A stretch of 64,000 bases of DNA from Spirometra erinaceieuropaei. Its lineage: Eukaryota > Platyhelminthes > Cestoda > Diphyllobothriidea > Diphyllobothriidae. The notes beneath the pieces were generated by a model. The model ran no database searches. It saw only the letters and a list, made by a program, of their open reading frames with translations, and was not told the origin of the DNA. The DNA is taken from positions 2,858,479 through 2,922,478 of the forward strand of contig CACRXP010000007.1 of NCBI GenBank assembly GCA_902702965.1, written 5' to 3'. Positions 21,400 through 32,330 of this stretch are shown piece by piece. The translations under genes were made by a program, and so were the position numbers. Numbering within the stretch: position 1 is the stretch's first letter; each line of letters opens with the position of its first letter.

Positions 21400-21800
21400 G
21401 CTTTTCCACTTACTGACCTCTGTGACTGAGGCACATGTGCGGTCTCCGGTTCTGTGGTCACGTCTTGAGAATCCTCTGGTTTCAGAACCAAAACCTCTGA
21501 AGCTTACCCGGCACAACAACGTGGACGGACTGCCCCAGTATAAATTCGATCCTAACGTCTGTTACCTCCGCTGCAACAATTTCTGCCCTACATGTTGGTT
21601 TTTTACGTCTTTTGACCAGAGGACACCTACAAGGTTGCTGCCGTCCACGCCAGTGAGACGACGTGGCTTCAGCCAGTGACTTTACTTCCCTCTGAAAAAC
21701 TTCCCTAGTCACGCCCATTTTATGCCTCCTGAAAATGCACTTGTTTCAGGTGTTTAAACTGACATCTAAACTTCTGCGCATGAAGTTATTTACTTCTCGT
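21400..21800 (+). pseudogene. Possible third, decayed IPT copy
   Basis: An 85-codon frame contains RSPVLWSRLENPLVS, resembling the GSPVLWEREADLDS segment of exon 4A. The DNA after its stop (AAAACTTCCCTAGTCACGCC, about 21693-21740) matches the DNA after the copy B stop over about 43 bases. No GGVDLFIIGK-type core is recognisable. The evidence fits a third, heavily decayed tandem copy but is weak. Confidence 0.25.
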
Positions 21801-22810
21801 ACTGATGCATGAGAGAGGGAGGGGGGGGGGGAGAGAGAGTGAGATCGACATTGCGAAATCTATCTCCACGACACCTCAGCGTATTCCTTATTACAAATAA
21901 TCTGACGCGCTCCAGTCTATCACAACGCGCTGGCACCCGTGGCTTGTAGGGTTATCAAGTGTTAGGGTGAGTCCGGTTCAGCAGCTGCTTCTGAATGTGG
22001 TCTCCATGTCGCTCCCCCTTCACATGGGACACTGCCGCCCCAATACTCTTTGGACTCCTAATTCGTTGCGTGGAAGCCGGGTCGTGGGTGTTACGCGTAG
22101 ACGGGCTTTTTAGCTTTGTTAGTTAGTGCGCCTGGGCAGGGTTCCGGTTGCCCTGACTTAGTCTTGCCAGGTGGGTGGAGGAGGGAAGAGTGCGGTAGGT
22201 GATTCTGAAGCTTACTAACCCTCCGAAGTCATCTACGAAAAAGTCACCGTCCTCCGCTCTCCACGTTATACATACGGCAAGTCTTCGTATGCTACAGTCG
22301 AATTGTCGGGCCAGTTGAACGTTTTGGCGCCTCACAGAGTAATCATCATCAGGACCCTACTGACCGAGTGTGCCACCCGCGGTGTATGACCTCTGAGTGG
22401 GAAGCTTCACCCGGCCTGCCAATGTCGGCTGGAAGTTGTGTATTATTACCTGCATAGATCGTACCCCACTCTAATAGACCTTCTGAGTTCTCACTACTTT
22501 GGACACGCATATCCGCCTAAGATGCAGACAAATCAATCAGCGATCAACTAGGCAATCATCCGACAGCCATGGTTTTCTTCGGCTGTGTTGCTGACTGACC
22601 GTTGTCTCGGCTCAGGACTCCTAACCGCACCAAAACTCGGTAACCTGGGATATCCTCCGAAGTTTCGGATTCGGTCTTTGCATTGCCAGTGGGTGCTCTC
22701 AACTCGTAGTCTATGATCGGCGGCCGGATTTTCCATGGTGGTTGCGGTCTCCCAAACCGGACTGTAAACCGTACATAATGGCTGGGTTCTCTTCGCTGGA
22801 GCTACGGCTT
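21800..22810. other. GA-rich tract and family B fragments
   Basis: A purine run (GAGAGAGGGAGGGGGGGG...) lies at about 21808-21842. Around 21960-22210 are family B landmarks (CACAACGCGCTGGCACCCGT, TTACGCGTAGACGGGC). No gene. Confidence 0.45.
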
Positions 22811-22812
22811 GT

Positions 22813-23198
22813 CTGTTGTCTTTCGTGAAAACTGCGTGTACAGTCCTTGAACAGTCAGTCGGTCAATGCGGTCAAATATCACTTTTGAGGCTCTTCTGGA
22901 AGTCAATGTACGAAGGATAAATTTTGTTTCATGGATTTGCTATCGCGCTACGATGCTCCATAGTGGGCTGCACAACGAAGTCCTCGCAAGGCTCGGACTG
23001 CCAGTGTCCCACAAATGAGCTGGCAGTCCAGAGGACCATTCAGCTGAGCAAAAAAGGTTGGGCAAAATGTCGGATGTGGTTATGTAGACCCATCTGAAGT
23101 AAGAAAACCCCAGTCACCTCTAATACGGGACCGGTGGTACTAGGATTTTTACGGGTGGAACCGGGGAAGGCACAGGCGACGAGGTCAAATAGTTGTAT
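22813..23198 (+). repeat. Direct repeat, downstream copy, with truncated MITE
   Basis: Second copy of the 20768 repeat. It includes only the left part of the MITE (GGATGTGGTTATGTAGACCC) and lacks the telomere-like interior and right terminus. Confidence 0.85.
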
Positions 23199-23329
23199 GT
23201 CACGCCCATTTTCGGGGTCCGGGTCCGGTACTTTATCCGAAATCGAAACGGCCAAAGCGCTTTCGGCAGGGCTGGCGAGGCCTCATCCGTAAAATTTCTT
23301 TTCTTTACCATAGGGTACAGAATCCCAGG

Positions 23330-23650
23330 TAGATGGCAACTACAATAATATGCCCTAAAATTCAGTGTGACTGTAAACATCACTCCTTATTCACCGTTCC
23401 CATTGTCCGAAATTTCCTTCACTTCCTGACTAAATGTAAACTTACTAGCAGCGCTTTATTCAAAGCCCGTTATTTTTGAGAATCGTTTTTTGTTTATCTT
23501 TTTAGTTATCGCGCTCACTTTCTTTGCCAAATAACAGCGTGCAATGAGGTTTTCAGTAGAAGTTTGTATATTTTCTGGGTCTTCGTGCTCTCTGTCCTGT
23601 GTGTTACCTCACCCGTAAAACCCCCTCTACCGCTATTAAACGTATGACAA
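23330..23650 (-). repeat. Foldback-family centre fragment
   Basis: Reverse complement of about 9640-10000 in element F2. Shared landmarks include AGTTGCCATCTACTTGTGGG-like sequence, the GCGCGATAA block and the GGTTTTACGGGTGAGG-type block. No arms attached. Confidence 0.65.
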
Positions 23651-24251
23651 GGTCCACAGATTAGCTAAAGTAACTTGCGGATCCTACACCCGATCGTTGC
23701 TGGCCTTGCACCAAAGTTCCAGCGCTTACATGCATTCATACCCCACCAAAGGCCTCTGTGCGCCTTGAATGTTATCTGAGTCTTTACTTTCTTTAAGGTG
23801 ACGGACTCTAATAAGCTTCCAAGCCTTTGTTTTTTGTTTCGCACAGCCCGTGGTTACAGGTAGCTTCTAGAGGAAACGTATTGGCACGATGTCGGTTGAT
23901 AGGCATCTGTGGGGAAGCCTGAGATGTGCGTATGTCGGTCTGGACCTTCGCCGTATGCGCATGTGACACATGTAGTTGGAGCCCTTCATCCCGCGCCATA
24001 TATTGCTTTCAATCTCAGCACTAGTCGGCGGAAAGTCCCGGACGGTTAAGTGGAGCGTGGAAGAGGGAAGAGATAGAGAGACCCATCTTCTTATACCTTT
24101 AGGTATGCGGTTATCACTTCTTCAGCAAACCAATACATTGTGGGAGATAAGTGCGCGGTTGGTGAAAGGATACATGAATCACCGAAGTACCATACCATCG
24201 GTTAATTAGTGGAAAGCGGAATGAAGCGTTGAATCTAAAAGACTATTTGGT

Positions 24252-24509
24252 TAGATGTGGTTATGTAGCTCCACTTGAAGTAAACAAACCCCAGCCACCT
24301 GTAATACGGAACCGGTGGTAATGGGGGGTTTTCGCAGGTGGGACCGCAGAACGCTCAGGCGGCGAAGTCAAGTAGTTGTATGCAAAAGAAAAGTTATTGG
24401 CAATGCGCGGCTGTGCTTTGAGTGGTTGGGAAATAGTTGACCTAACTCCTAACCCCAACCCCAACAGTATTGTGTCCACCAGGTGGGGCTACATAATCAC
24501 ATCTTGCCG
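24252..24509 (+). mobile_element. MITE with telomere-like interior, copy M2
   Basis: Termini AGATGTGGTTATGTAGCTCC and GGGGCTACATAATCACATCT are inverted repeats. The interior matches M1 but the CCCTAA-like part is reduced to about 35 bases. Confidence 0.75.
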
Positions 24510-25372
24510 TCATGATAGCCGAGAGTTGTGGTCAGCTTCTTATCCTGACTGCCCGATGAAATACCGGCATTCCGTTTGGCCTTGGCGTTCTGGTCAAGAA
24601 CTCACACACGCAGTCATGTAGCAAGGAACTACGCAGTAATCGGAATTATAACTGACAGTGAACAGAGTGGGCTTGAGTGAGTGTTTCCGGCGTATTTGAC
24701 GTCGTCCGTCAACCGCACTGCAGGCCGGGAAAATGAAGGTTTCTAACCCAGAGGTACCTTAGTCTAATCCCTCCGGCAATGCCCCTAGGACTCAAGCCCC
24801 GTAGGCAGGAAATGTTAGGAGGTTCACGGGAGTTCCGGATTCTTTTTCGGAGTCGACCGCTATCGTGGCATCAGCCACATTCTGTCCTTGGGGCTTTGAC
24901 GAATCAAGGTCAGTTATTCTTATCACGATGACCCCCTCTCCCCCCACAATGCCACACGCACTGACACGCAGCTCGCACACACACATGTGTGCGTCTAGAC
25001 AGTCATAACTGTTCATAGCATCTACCCATCGACGCCGCGTGGTGCACAACACAAACAAGAGCGACCTAGCGCCGGCGCACACAGATTAAAGCAGCCGATA
25101 GCGCAGACAGCCACCCGCTCAGGCGTGATTCAACACGTGTTCTGGCCTCACTAGCGGCTGCCACTGCCCGGAGCAGGAGTTCTGTACAAAAATAACTGTC
25201 TCATTCACGTTCATCCCTCTGCTGCTAGGGGGGACTTAATTTTATGATATTGCTGACTCACGAAGTACACTACTTAATCCAACCGTCGCATGTATTACAC
25301 AGGCAAGATACTCATGAACTTTAATGTGTTGAGATGGTACTGGTTAAATTTATTGGAAAGCCCTAAGAGTAC
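24510..25372. other. Unassigned DNA
   Basis: No supported gene. A short CA/GT-rich patch lies at about 24975-24990. Confidence 0.4.
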
Positions 25373-26730
25373 AGTCACTGTCTGATCTCACGAAATGCTA
25401 ACGGGAATTTCGAAAAGCGGTTTCCATTAGGAAGGAAGGCAGGGCTTAAGTACATGCGCGGGGTAAGATAAAGTCAACTGTTATTTGACAAATTCGCCAG
25501 CGTTTTCACACTCCTGCTACGCTAGCAGCCGTATGCATTTCATCTAGCGATGTTACGAGTATTTTTTCTACTACTTGACTGCTCTCCATACAGAACTTTT
25601 TTTCTAAAAATGAGCTTCCCCTTACTAAAGTATTTTGTGTGGGGGCAGAGAACAATGAACAAATACAGACACTTGAGCAGAACTGACTGTTCTGGGCGAT
25701 ACAGGTCAGCGAGCGTCATCCTGCCGACGAAAGGCCGCCCGAAAACTTTGCCGAACACATTTTAAAAATATTGTATGCAGTTCTCCATAGTTTTCCCATA
25801 CCCCGCGCATATACCTAACTCTTACCAGAAGGACTACTTAAGTGGTGTTGTAAAATTCATTATCATACAGCATAATCCCATAATTTTCCAGACACGCTAG
25901 TGCGTTGGCTTCTGAATGCACCTATTTTGGCCGCCTGGAAAAACTGCAGTCGGTAAAAAGGACTTATTTAGTAACATGAGTTTTTCTGTTGATTTTCGAT
26001 ATCCCTAAAAAGTCAAGTATATTTTTTTATAGAAAACATGCACAAAAGTGTACTTTCTTGCACTCATTAGTTAGCAAAGCGCGTTTTCTTTAAATTACAT
26101 ATTCAAATAAAGGATATCTGTGGGTGTTGAAAAGTTTTTTCAAACCCCGAATAATTTGAGGCTGATCTGCCCTTGCATTCGTGTTTAGAATTTTCAGTCC
26201 ACAAGCCGTATACTTTCCGCTTGAGGAAAATCTACATTCCCATATGCACAAAGAAGACAATATATCGGGCTCATAAAATTTTTGCACTAGATGGGGACTA
26301 TTTTGTATATTTCATAGGAAGCATTACTTAGCCTACAGCTGCGATGCTTATGGCTTGACGTTTCACGGTCTTTAAAAACCTTATGGTCGCAGACTTTTTA
26401 AAACCCAAATGTCCCCTTTCATCGATTATACAATTTGAGGAATACGTAGTTTTCCAAAATATTGAGCATAAGAAGATATATTTATTTTGCGTCTTTTCCA
26501 TAAAATTTATCTGAATTTAAAGGCATACAGAAAAGCAGTGGAAAACCACGTATTAGTCATTTTTACCGAGAAGATGTGCATGCAAAACCCAACATCCTGG
26601 CTTGTCTGAAACATTATGAAATTATGCCTCACGATAATCAGTAGTACAGACTCATCCTATTAGTCCTTCCTTATGGAATCCGCATTTCAGAATTTCTGTT
26701 AACTTTTCATTTGATCTACCAATTTACAAT
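25373..26730. mobile_element. Foldback element F3, long-centre variant
   Basis: Left tip GATCTCACGAAATGCTAACG with TTTCCATTAGGAAGG and right tip CCTTCCTTATGGAATCCGCA with TTAACTTTTCATTTGATC are inverted relative to each other. Internal blocks match F1 and F2. No transposase frame. Confidence 0.65.
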
Positions 26731-27710
26731 CGGAGACGGATTTCATGAAATGTTGATCGAACTACCGAAAAGCGATTTCGATTGAAAAGGATTACCTAGG
26801 GGGGGGGGGCTGTAATATTGACTACCGGCCAGCATACTCACATAATGTTTCAGACAAGCTTTTGAGTGCACCTTTTTTCGGCCGCCTGCAAAAACTGCAT
26901 CCGATAAAAAAATTGCCACTTAAGTAGTGCGCATCTTCCCTATGGATTTTCGGTGCCCTCGTAAATCCGAGTATATTTCGCTGAAAATCCCTCTTAGAAT
27001 ATCATTTGTTGTTTTCGTTTGGTAAAAAATCATGTCTCCTTAGAACTTTATGCTCGAAGAAAGAGTATCCTTTGCTTATCAGGAAGTTTTTTGATACCCC
27101 AATACTTGTGAACTCAGTCGGCCGTTGCATTCCAGTCTACAAGCTCTATACTTGCCGTACAAGAAGGAACACACATTCCGTCATGCCACTGAGAAAGTAC
27201 CATACGGAGCACATGAAATGTCACAACCGATGTGAACTGCGTTATATACTTAGATGGGAGCATTATTACACAGGCAGACAGGATGCTATTCGTTTGAAGG
27301 GACATTGCACAATTTTAAAAAATCTCATCATTAGAGACTTTTTAGAACCGAAAGATACTCCTTTATTAAATTTATTGAATTTGAAGAAGACATGATTTAC
27401 TGCTAAATGAGTGCAAGGAGAATTATCTTTGTACATGTTTTTTGTAAAATATTTTTGAATCTTTGGGGGCATCGGAAATCGATAGTGAAAATGCATACTA
27501 CTTAGGTAGTCATTCTACTGAGTCCAGTTTTTGCAGATGGCTGAAAAGAAGTGCATTTGGAGGCTAAAATCCCAGCGTGTTTGGAATACCACGGGGTTAT
27601 GTCACAAAATAATCACTGTTACAACCCCAGTTAAGTGATCCTCCTAAATCGAAGGCGCATTTCACGATCTAAGTTAACATTTCATGAGATCGGTCACTGA
27701 CCGTGGTTAC
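26730..27710. mobile_element. Foldback element F4
   Basis: Left tip GGATTTCATGAAATGTTGAT with TTCGATTGAAAAGGATTACC. Right tip AATCGAAGGCGCATTTCACG with AACATTTCATGAGATCGGTC. Arms of about 350 bases surround a diverged centre. It directly abuts F3. Confidence 0.7.
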
Positions 27711-28384
27711 CAAATGAGTAGGACTTGACCGCTTAGTGGTGACAAACCTGCCCCAACATGACATTGCTCCAACATGTCTCCTCTGGACAAAACGATCATT
27801 TCTTTCATTTCACCTTCATCTACTTACAGAAGGTGGTTTTTAATGAAGTGTTGGCCCAAATTCTGATGTGCTTTTGATTTGAAAGGATTAGTCAGGTATG
27901 ATTGTAATACTGATTTTCGTGCCACGATAAAGCATCGCCCATATCTACTGAAATAGTTTGCAGGCATTAGGTGGCATCGTCTTTACAGCATAGAGGAATA
28001 TATGATTTTCTTTGCGTGGAAAGTTTGCATTCTGAAGACCCTAACGGCAAACGCAACGTTTGATCGGACTCCAAATTATTCGGCAATTCAAAGACCTTTT
28101 TAAAAAACTGAAATAAATTTTTACTTCAATCAAAAATTTCAAAAAGACGTAGTATGTTACCAAATGTATACACGAAGTGATATTTTATGCTCGTTTTCTG
28201 TAAAACATACTTGAACTTCTAAGGTCACGTAAATCAATGGGAAAAATGCATATTACTTAAGGAGTCACTCATGCCGAGGGTGGTTGTTGCATACGGCCGA
28301 AACGGGACGCATTAAAAAGCCGGCATTCTGTTGTGGTTGGAATATTTAGGATTATGTATAATTACTATCAGTACTGAGTGATTT

Positions 28385-28706
28385 ACCATCCTAAAAGCAA
28401 AGGTACTAGCAAAAAGCGTAGCCACGCGTGTTTCGTCCATCTTATGCCGCTGCGAAAGGTTCGGCTCATCAGTGGGCCCCAGCATTCCTCGTGTGCTTTC
28501 CGGTACATAAACGCTGGTTTCCGTGCTGTCTTGTTTAATTTCCTAGGAAATTTAATGCCCGAACTTGGAGTAAGGCCTTCGAAACAAAACTTCTCAACTT
28601 TCGGGCAGCCTCCGAAAACCTTTGGTTTGAGGGATTTACGATACGTTCGCGCCCAGATTCCCTCGGAAATTAAGCAAGGCAGTGTAATAATCAATATTAC
28701 ATCGAA
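28385..28706 (-). mobile_element. Hammerhead-bearing non-autonomous retroposon inserted in F5
   Basis: About 320 bases interrupt the right arm of F5. On the minus strand the element contains TTTCCTAGGAAATTAAACAA, CGTTTATGTACCGGAAAGCA and then the hammerhead. The same upstream block is found in decayed plus orientation at about 37950-38040 (TTTCCTGGGAAATCAAACAG), confirming it as a repeat family. Confidence 0.6.
28425..28480 (-). ncRNA. Hammerhead ribozyme motif
   Basis: Minus strand: GGGCCCACTGATGAGCCGAA, loop, then ATGGACGAAACACGCG. CUGAUGA (28466-28472) and CGAAAC (28430-28435 region) are both intact. Stem II pairs GCC with GG-C if one base bulges. Stem III is very short. Confidence 0.65.
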
Positions 28707-28846
28707 ACCTGACTAATCCATTCTAGTCAAAAATCACGTTTCGGATTCCCACTTAACATTTCATGTGGTACGTCTGCGTATGCATGTGCCGTTGCCTTGC
28801 CTTTTGAAAAACATTGCATCAACTGTTCTCCCTTTACATCCGTCAG

Positions 28847-29284
28847 GAATGGTGTAACTTTGGCAGCGTTGTCTCTCTCGGCTATGCTTCCCCGGCCAAT
28901 AATCAGTGCAAGTTCCCCCTGGACTTTTACTGACTTTTATTACTGCCCTACCAGCGTAAATTCGGCGCTGCCTTCAGGCCTGCCAGCTGGCCAAACAGAC
29001 CAGCTCGATTGTGTGCATCAGGAAATAATCGTGGACTTAGTCTGCCGGTTGTGGTTTTTTGCGTCAACTGACCACAACTCACTAGACGGAGGCGGCCCAG
29101 ACAACTGTCCAACCCAGGTGTCTGCACTTTGTGAATCTACCCACACACCTGGAGGGGTAATTGCATGTGCGCATGTATCTACCCCCTTGAATGATGTATG
29201 CATTGCCTGCAAAAAGTCTTCAGTAGTTTCATTTACACATGCAACCCCAAAGCGTGAGCGGCCGTGGTTTATGTGCCGCCGTTA
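28847..29284 (+). CDS. Possible exon of unknown gene
   Basis: A good acceptor (pyrimidine tract ending CATCCGTCAG at 28846) precedes a long open frame that runs to a TAG near 29284. It is Ser/Thr/Pro-rich with several Cys (for example ISASSPWTFTDFYYC, ACAHVSTPLNDVCIACKK). No domain is recognised. It starts in a phase that does not match the end of NFAT5 exon 5A directly. It lies outside recognised repeats. It may be a real exon or a chance frame. Confidence 0.22.
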
Positions 29285-29814
29285 GTCTGCAGATGGGGAG
29301 GCCCTCCGACACTTCAGCCCGAAGGGGGAGGAGTTCAGTCAACGGTTCACATCCTGTCACTCGCGATCGTGAGCAGTTGAAATCAAACTGGACTGGCGTT
29401 CGTCAATCTTGCCTGATTGCGTAAAAGGCAAGCAGGTCCGCTATCTTTACCGGTCGCACTGTGATTAGTAGTCATTGCCGCACAGACGTGCCAATAAGTT
29501 TACCCCACAGTATATTATCTCACGCAAGGTCTTGTACACCACTTGCGTGACCTTTTCAAGACTTTTGTGTGACAAAATGACGAATAACACCTACGCGCGT
29601 GCTTTCCCCGTTCTAGACTCACATTGTCTGTCGTATTCCTCCCTATGACGGGCCAAGCTTTCCTCTGACGAGTCCCATTACCGTCGAAGTTCTCGTGGAG
29701 ACGGCCTCCGGTGTCAGCCCGATGAAGATGTTCACCTACACACCAGGTAAGCTGGTAGCTCAGATTGGAAAAGTTTAGAGATCCGGGAAGATTATTAGAA
29801 GAAGAAAATTGGCT

Positions 29815-30560
29815 CTCCGGAACAGGTTTATTTAACTGCTGACGTTTCAAAGAGCTGGGTCGGCTCTTCATTGTCAAAGCGTAAACTGCACCTAATCGAT
29901 CAGAAATTTAATTTAAAGTGGCAAGCTGTGTTGGCCGGCCTCATGCTGATCGATTTTTCTCTCTCCTCACGCTGCGTCGGCCTCTCAGGAAATGGTTGAC
30001 GGGCGTTTTTTGCCTGTGCGCTTTATGAGTCACCACTCCGTCGAGGGGAACTGATTGGACTTTAGTCGGGCGGTCGGTCTGGCGGTTCTTGTTCTTCCTC
30101 ACCGAGTAAGCTCAGCGTCGGGCTATCTCCGTGCTGTCTTCTTAAGTCCGGTGTGGTTGTTTGGTCCTGAGCTCTACGGTTGTGATGACGTAGGACTTTG
30201 TAAGCTGCAGGAAGGTCCAGATGCCTGTTGATAGAGTGGGCATCGGAGAACCACGCCTCGAGAGTTAGCCGTTCTGTTTTTGTGTTGCCTCGACCTAAGA
30301 TGGTAGCCGTCTGGAGGTCAAAAGTATGCCCCGTTTCCCCAACGTGTGTTGCTAGTTGAGAGTTAGTGTCTAACCTCCGAGTGGCCGATTTGTGTTCTTG
30401 TAGGCGAGTTTGCAATTTCCGCCCAGTTTCGCCCACATAGTTGCAGTCGCCCTCATTGCAATTTATTTTGTAGATGACTGCTGAGGTTTCAGCGGGTGGC
30501 AATGGGTCTTTAGGTCGCTCATCTGCCCGCAGAGTTGGCCCTGCAGAGGCATAAAACCGC
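29815..30560 (-). pseudogene. PLE 3' fragment with a 146-codon GIY-YIG endonuclease frame
   Basis: The best preserved endonuclease in the window. Open minus frame 30502-30062 gives SAVIYKINCNEGDCNYVGET, GRKLQTRLQEHKSATRRL, HVGETGHTFDLQTATILG and LEAWFSDAHSINRHLDLPAA. These are the GIY-YIG core (IYKINC...YVGETGRKLQTRLQEHK) and PLE-specific tail. In autonomous elements this domain nicks the target DNA for target-primed reverse transcription. Upstream, ERPKDPLPP is the usual linker, but no reverse transcriptase follows, so the copy is 5'-truncated. The 3' untranslated end (about 29880-29820) has GAAACGTCAGCAGTTAAATA on the minus strand. Confidence 0.75.
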
Positions 30561-30750
30561 CTGCCTCAGTTTTTCCTTCAAGCCTCACAGGGTTTTGTAA
30601 AGGCGCTCCAACAGTATGGCGTGTTTTCACAGGGACAAAATGATACCCAGGGTGCAGATTTTGGCTACTCTCCCTGCTCTGAAGGAGTTTCTTTTGGACA
30701 GGACAGTCATCCTGTCCTAGATCCTCTAGGGGTTAGAAATTACAAATACT

Positions 30751-30867
30751 CGACATTCATATTGACCCAACTGTGAAAAACTCGGCGCCTCGGTGGGATT
30801 CGAACCCACGCAGTAAGGGGGAAGGCTTTATTACAGCCAACGCTCTAACCACCTGAGCTACGAGGCC
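30751..30867 (-). mobile_element. tRNA-derived SINE family 2
   Basis: Minus strand: tRNA-like head GGCCTCGTAGCTCAGGTGGT (A box TAGCTCAGGTGG), B box GGTTCGAATCC, then GAGTTTTTCACAGTTGGGTC. The head (30787-30867) folds as a tRNA with acceptor, D and T stems. The anticodon arm GGCT-GTAATAA-AGCC is followed by an unusually long variable region. It recurs at 31.06 and 33.4 kb, so it is called a SINE head, not a tRNA gene. Confidence 0.7.
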
Positions 30868-31054
30868 CCTGAGCTGCCAAAATATCAATGAATTACGTGA
30901 GCCTAGTAGTCATCTGGTGGATTCTGGGTGAATTACTTAGGAAATCCTGCTTGGGCAGTCAACTTACTGTATCAGATTTGGTGGATTCCAGACGTTGCAG
31001 TAGGTTGGGCGGGTAACTTGACCCAAGTGTGATAAAACTCGCGTCGTCCAGCGG

Positions 31055-31190
31055 GGCCTCGTAGCTCAGGTGGTTAGAGCGTTGGCTGTACTAAAGCCTT
31101 CCCCCTTACTGCGTGGGTTCAAATCCCACCGAGGCGCCGAGTTTTTCACAGTTGGGTCAATATGAATTATTCAAAATCTGCCAAAATATC
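31055..31190 (+). mobile_element. tRNA-derived SINE family 2, facing copy
   Basis: Same head on the plus strand (31055-31136) with B box GGTTCAAATCC and anticodon loop GTACTAA, followed by the same GAGTTTTTCACAGTTGGGTC body. Together with 30751-30867 it forms an inverted repeat with arms of about 117 bases. Confidence 0.7.
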
Positions 31191-31722
31191 AGTGAAATAC
31201 TTGGCAGTCAAAGCGTAGGAGTGAGCACGCTTGTGACCGAAATTCCAGGCAGAGAAAAATCGGATCATACATCACTTCATAAATTAGGAGATATTTTGTG
31301 GCCAAAACGGGTCACAGTACACGTACATAAGATCTGTCGGTAAGGGTATGGTTTATGGCCGGGATTACTTACTCCGGGGAGCAATTGTGCTAGAAGAGAG
31401 TAACTGGCGAAATAAATACAAAGGCCTCATGGCGGCTGTTGCGAAAGGGTAGTCATCGGAGCAAAAATACAAAAATGCAATAACTTTTTGAAAAGGCCAG
31501 AAAAGGAGCATTAAATGCATCTATTATTATCATTAAATGGCTAAAATAGTGTCCCCTTTCAGTTGGAGACAATAGAAGATCAGAATTTGTGATACCACAG
31601 GGTTCTTAGATGTTCCGCTTCTTTACTTAACACAAATACTCCCCGGATTAAACAATTCCGGCCATAAACCATACCCTTGCCGATTTTTCCTTTTGCAAGG
31701 CTACCCATTCAAAGAAATCCGG

Positions 31723-31902
31723 ATCGGATCTTATTTCGTAGCTACACCTGCAGTAGACAAGCCCCAGCCTAACCCCTAACCTGAACTTCTAACCCTACCC
31801 ACGACCCCCAATCCCTAACCTTAACTTCTAATTCCTAACCCTGAACCATGCCTCCAACCCCTAACCCCTAACAGGTACGGCTACGAAATACGATCTTGCC
31901 GA
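31723..31902 (+). mobile_element. MITE with telomere-like interior, copy M3
   Basis: Termini GGATCTTATTTCGTAGCTAC and TACGGCTACGAAATACGATC are inverted repeats. Nearly all of the interior after AGTAGACAAGCCCCAG is imperfect CCTAACCC units. Confidence 0.7.
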
Positions 31903-31974
31903 AATTAGTATTTAGAGGACTAGTTGGCTAGCAAGAGTTTGCCTTCATTAAATTCCCGTCAGGCCAGTACATTA

Positions 31975-32330
31975 ATATGGAAACGGGGTAGAAGTAAAAC
32001 CCTGTCAGTGATAAGAGAAATCGATTAAATTTCGTCCTAAACACAGGCGGGGTGTTGGAATGTAGGATGGGTTGGGGAATGATAGTAGTCAAGGTCAGGG
32101 ACACAGTGAGAGCAGAAGGGCGCGGGGAGCTGTAGGATTAGTATACCTTTGATCACGGTAGGTGCGTAGCCTGAACGCGGTTCTTCTCTGCGCACGTGAT
32201 TACTACTCATTACCTGATAGAGGCCGCTTCTGCTGTTGTTAACAGGCGCTGGCCCAATAGCTAAGGTTAACCCGGTGGGACCTTATAGGTCACACCAAAA
32301 GCTTCGCTGGGGGCCACAGGATGTCCGGAA
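31975..32330 (+). repeat. Dispersed repeat family D, plus copy
   Basis: About 355 bases are inverted relative to 52438-52805. Shared landmarks are the CAGCGATAAGAGAA-type block, the CACAGGCGGGGTGT block, GCGGTTCTTCTCTGCGCA, CAACAGGCGCTGGCC and the AAAGCTT block. No reading frame recognised. Confidence 0.7.

Larger units (their letters stand above)
27826..28770. mobile_element. Foldback element F5, interrupted by a hammerhead retroposon
   Basis: Left tip at 27826 (AATGAAGTGTTGGCCCAAAT, CTTTTGATTTGAAAGGATTA). The right arm runs from about 28120 to 28384 and resumes at about 28706-28767 (AATCACGTTTCGGATTCCCA, ACATTTCATGTGGTACG). The intervening roughly 320 bases do not belong to the foldback family and carry a hammerhead motif. 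Confidence 0.65.

Noticed and set aside
28383..28694. 103-codon minus-strand protein
   Set aside because: Lies wholly within the hammerhead retroposon insertion; similar DNA at 37.8-38.0 kb is not open.
30787..31136. Two tRNA genes
   Set aside because: The heads recur with conserved downstream tails in at least three places, have poor first acceptor pairs and long variable regions. Called SINE heads.
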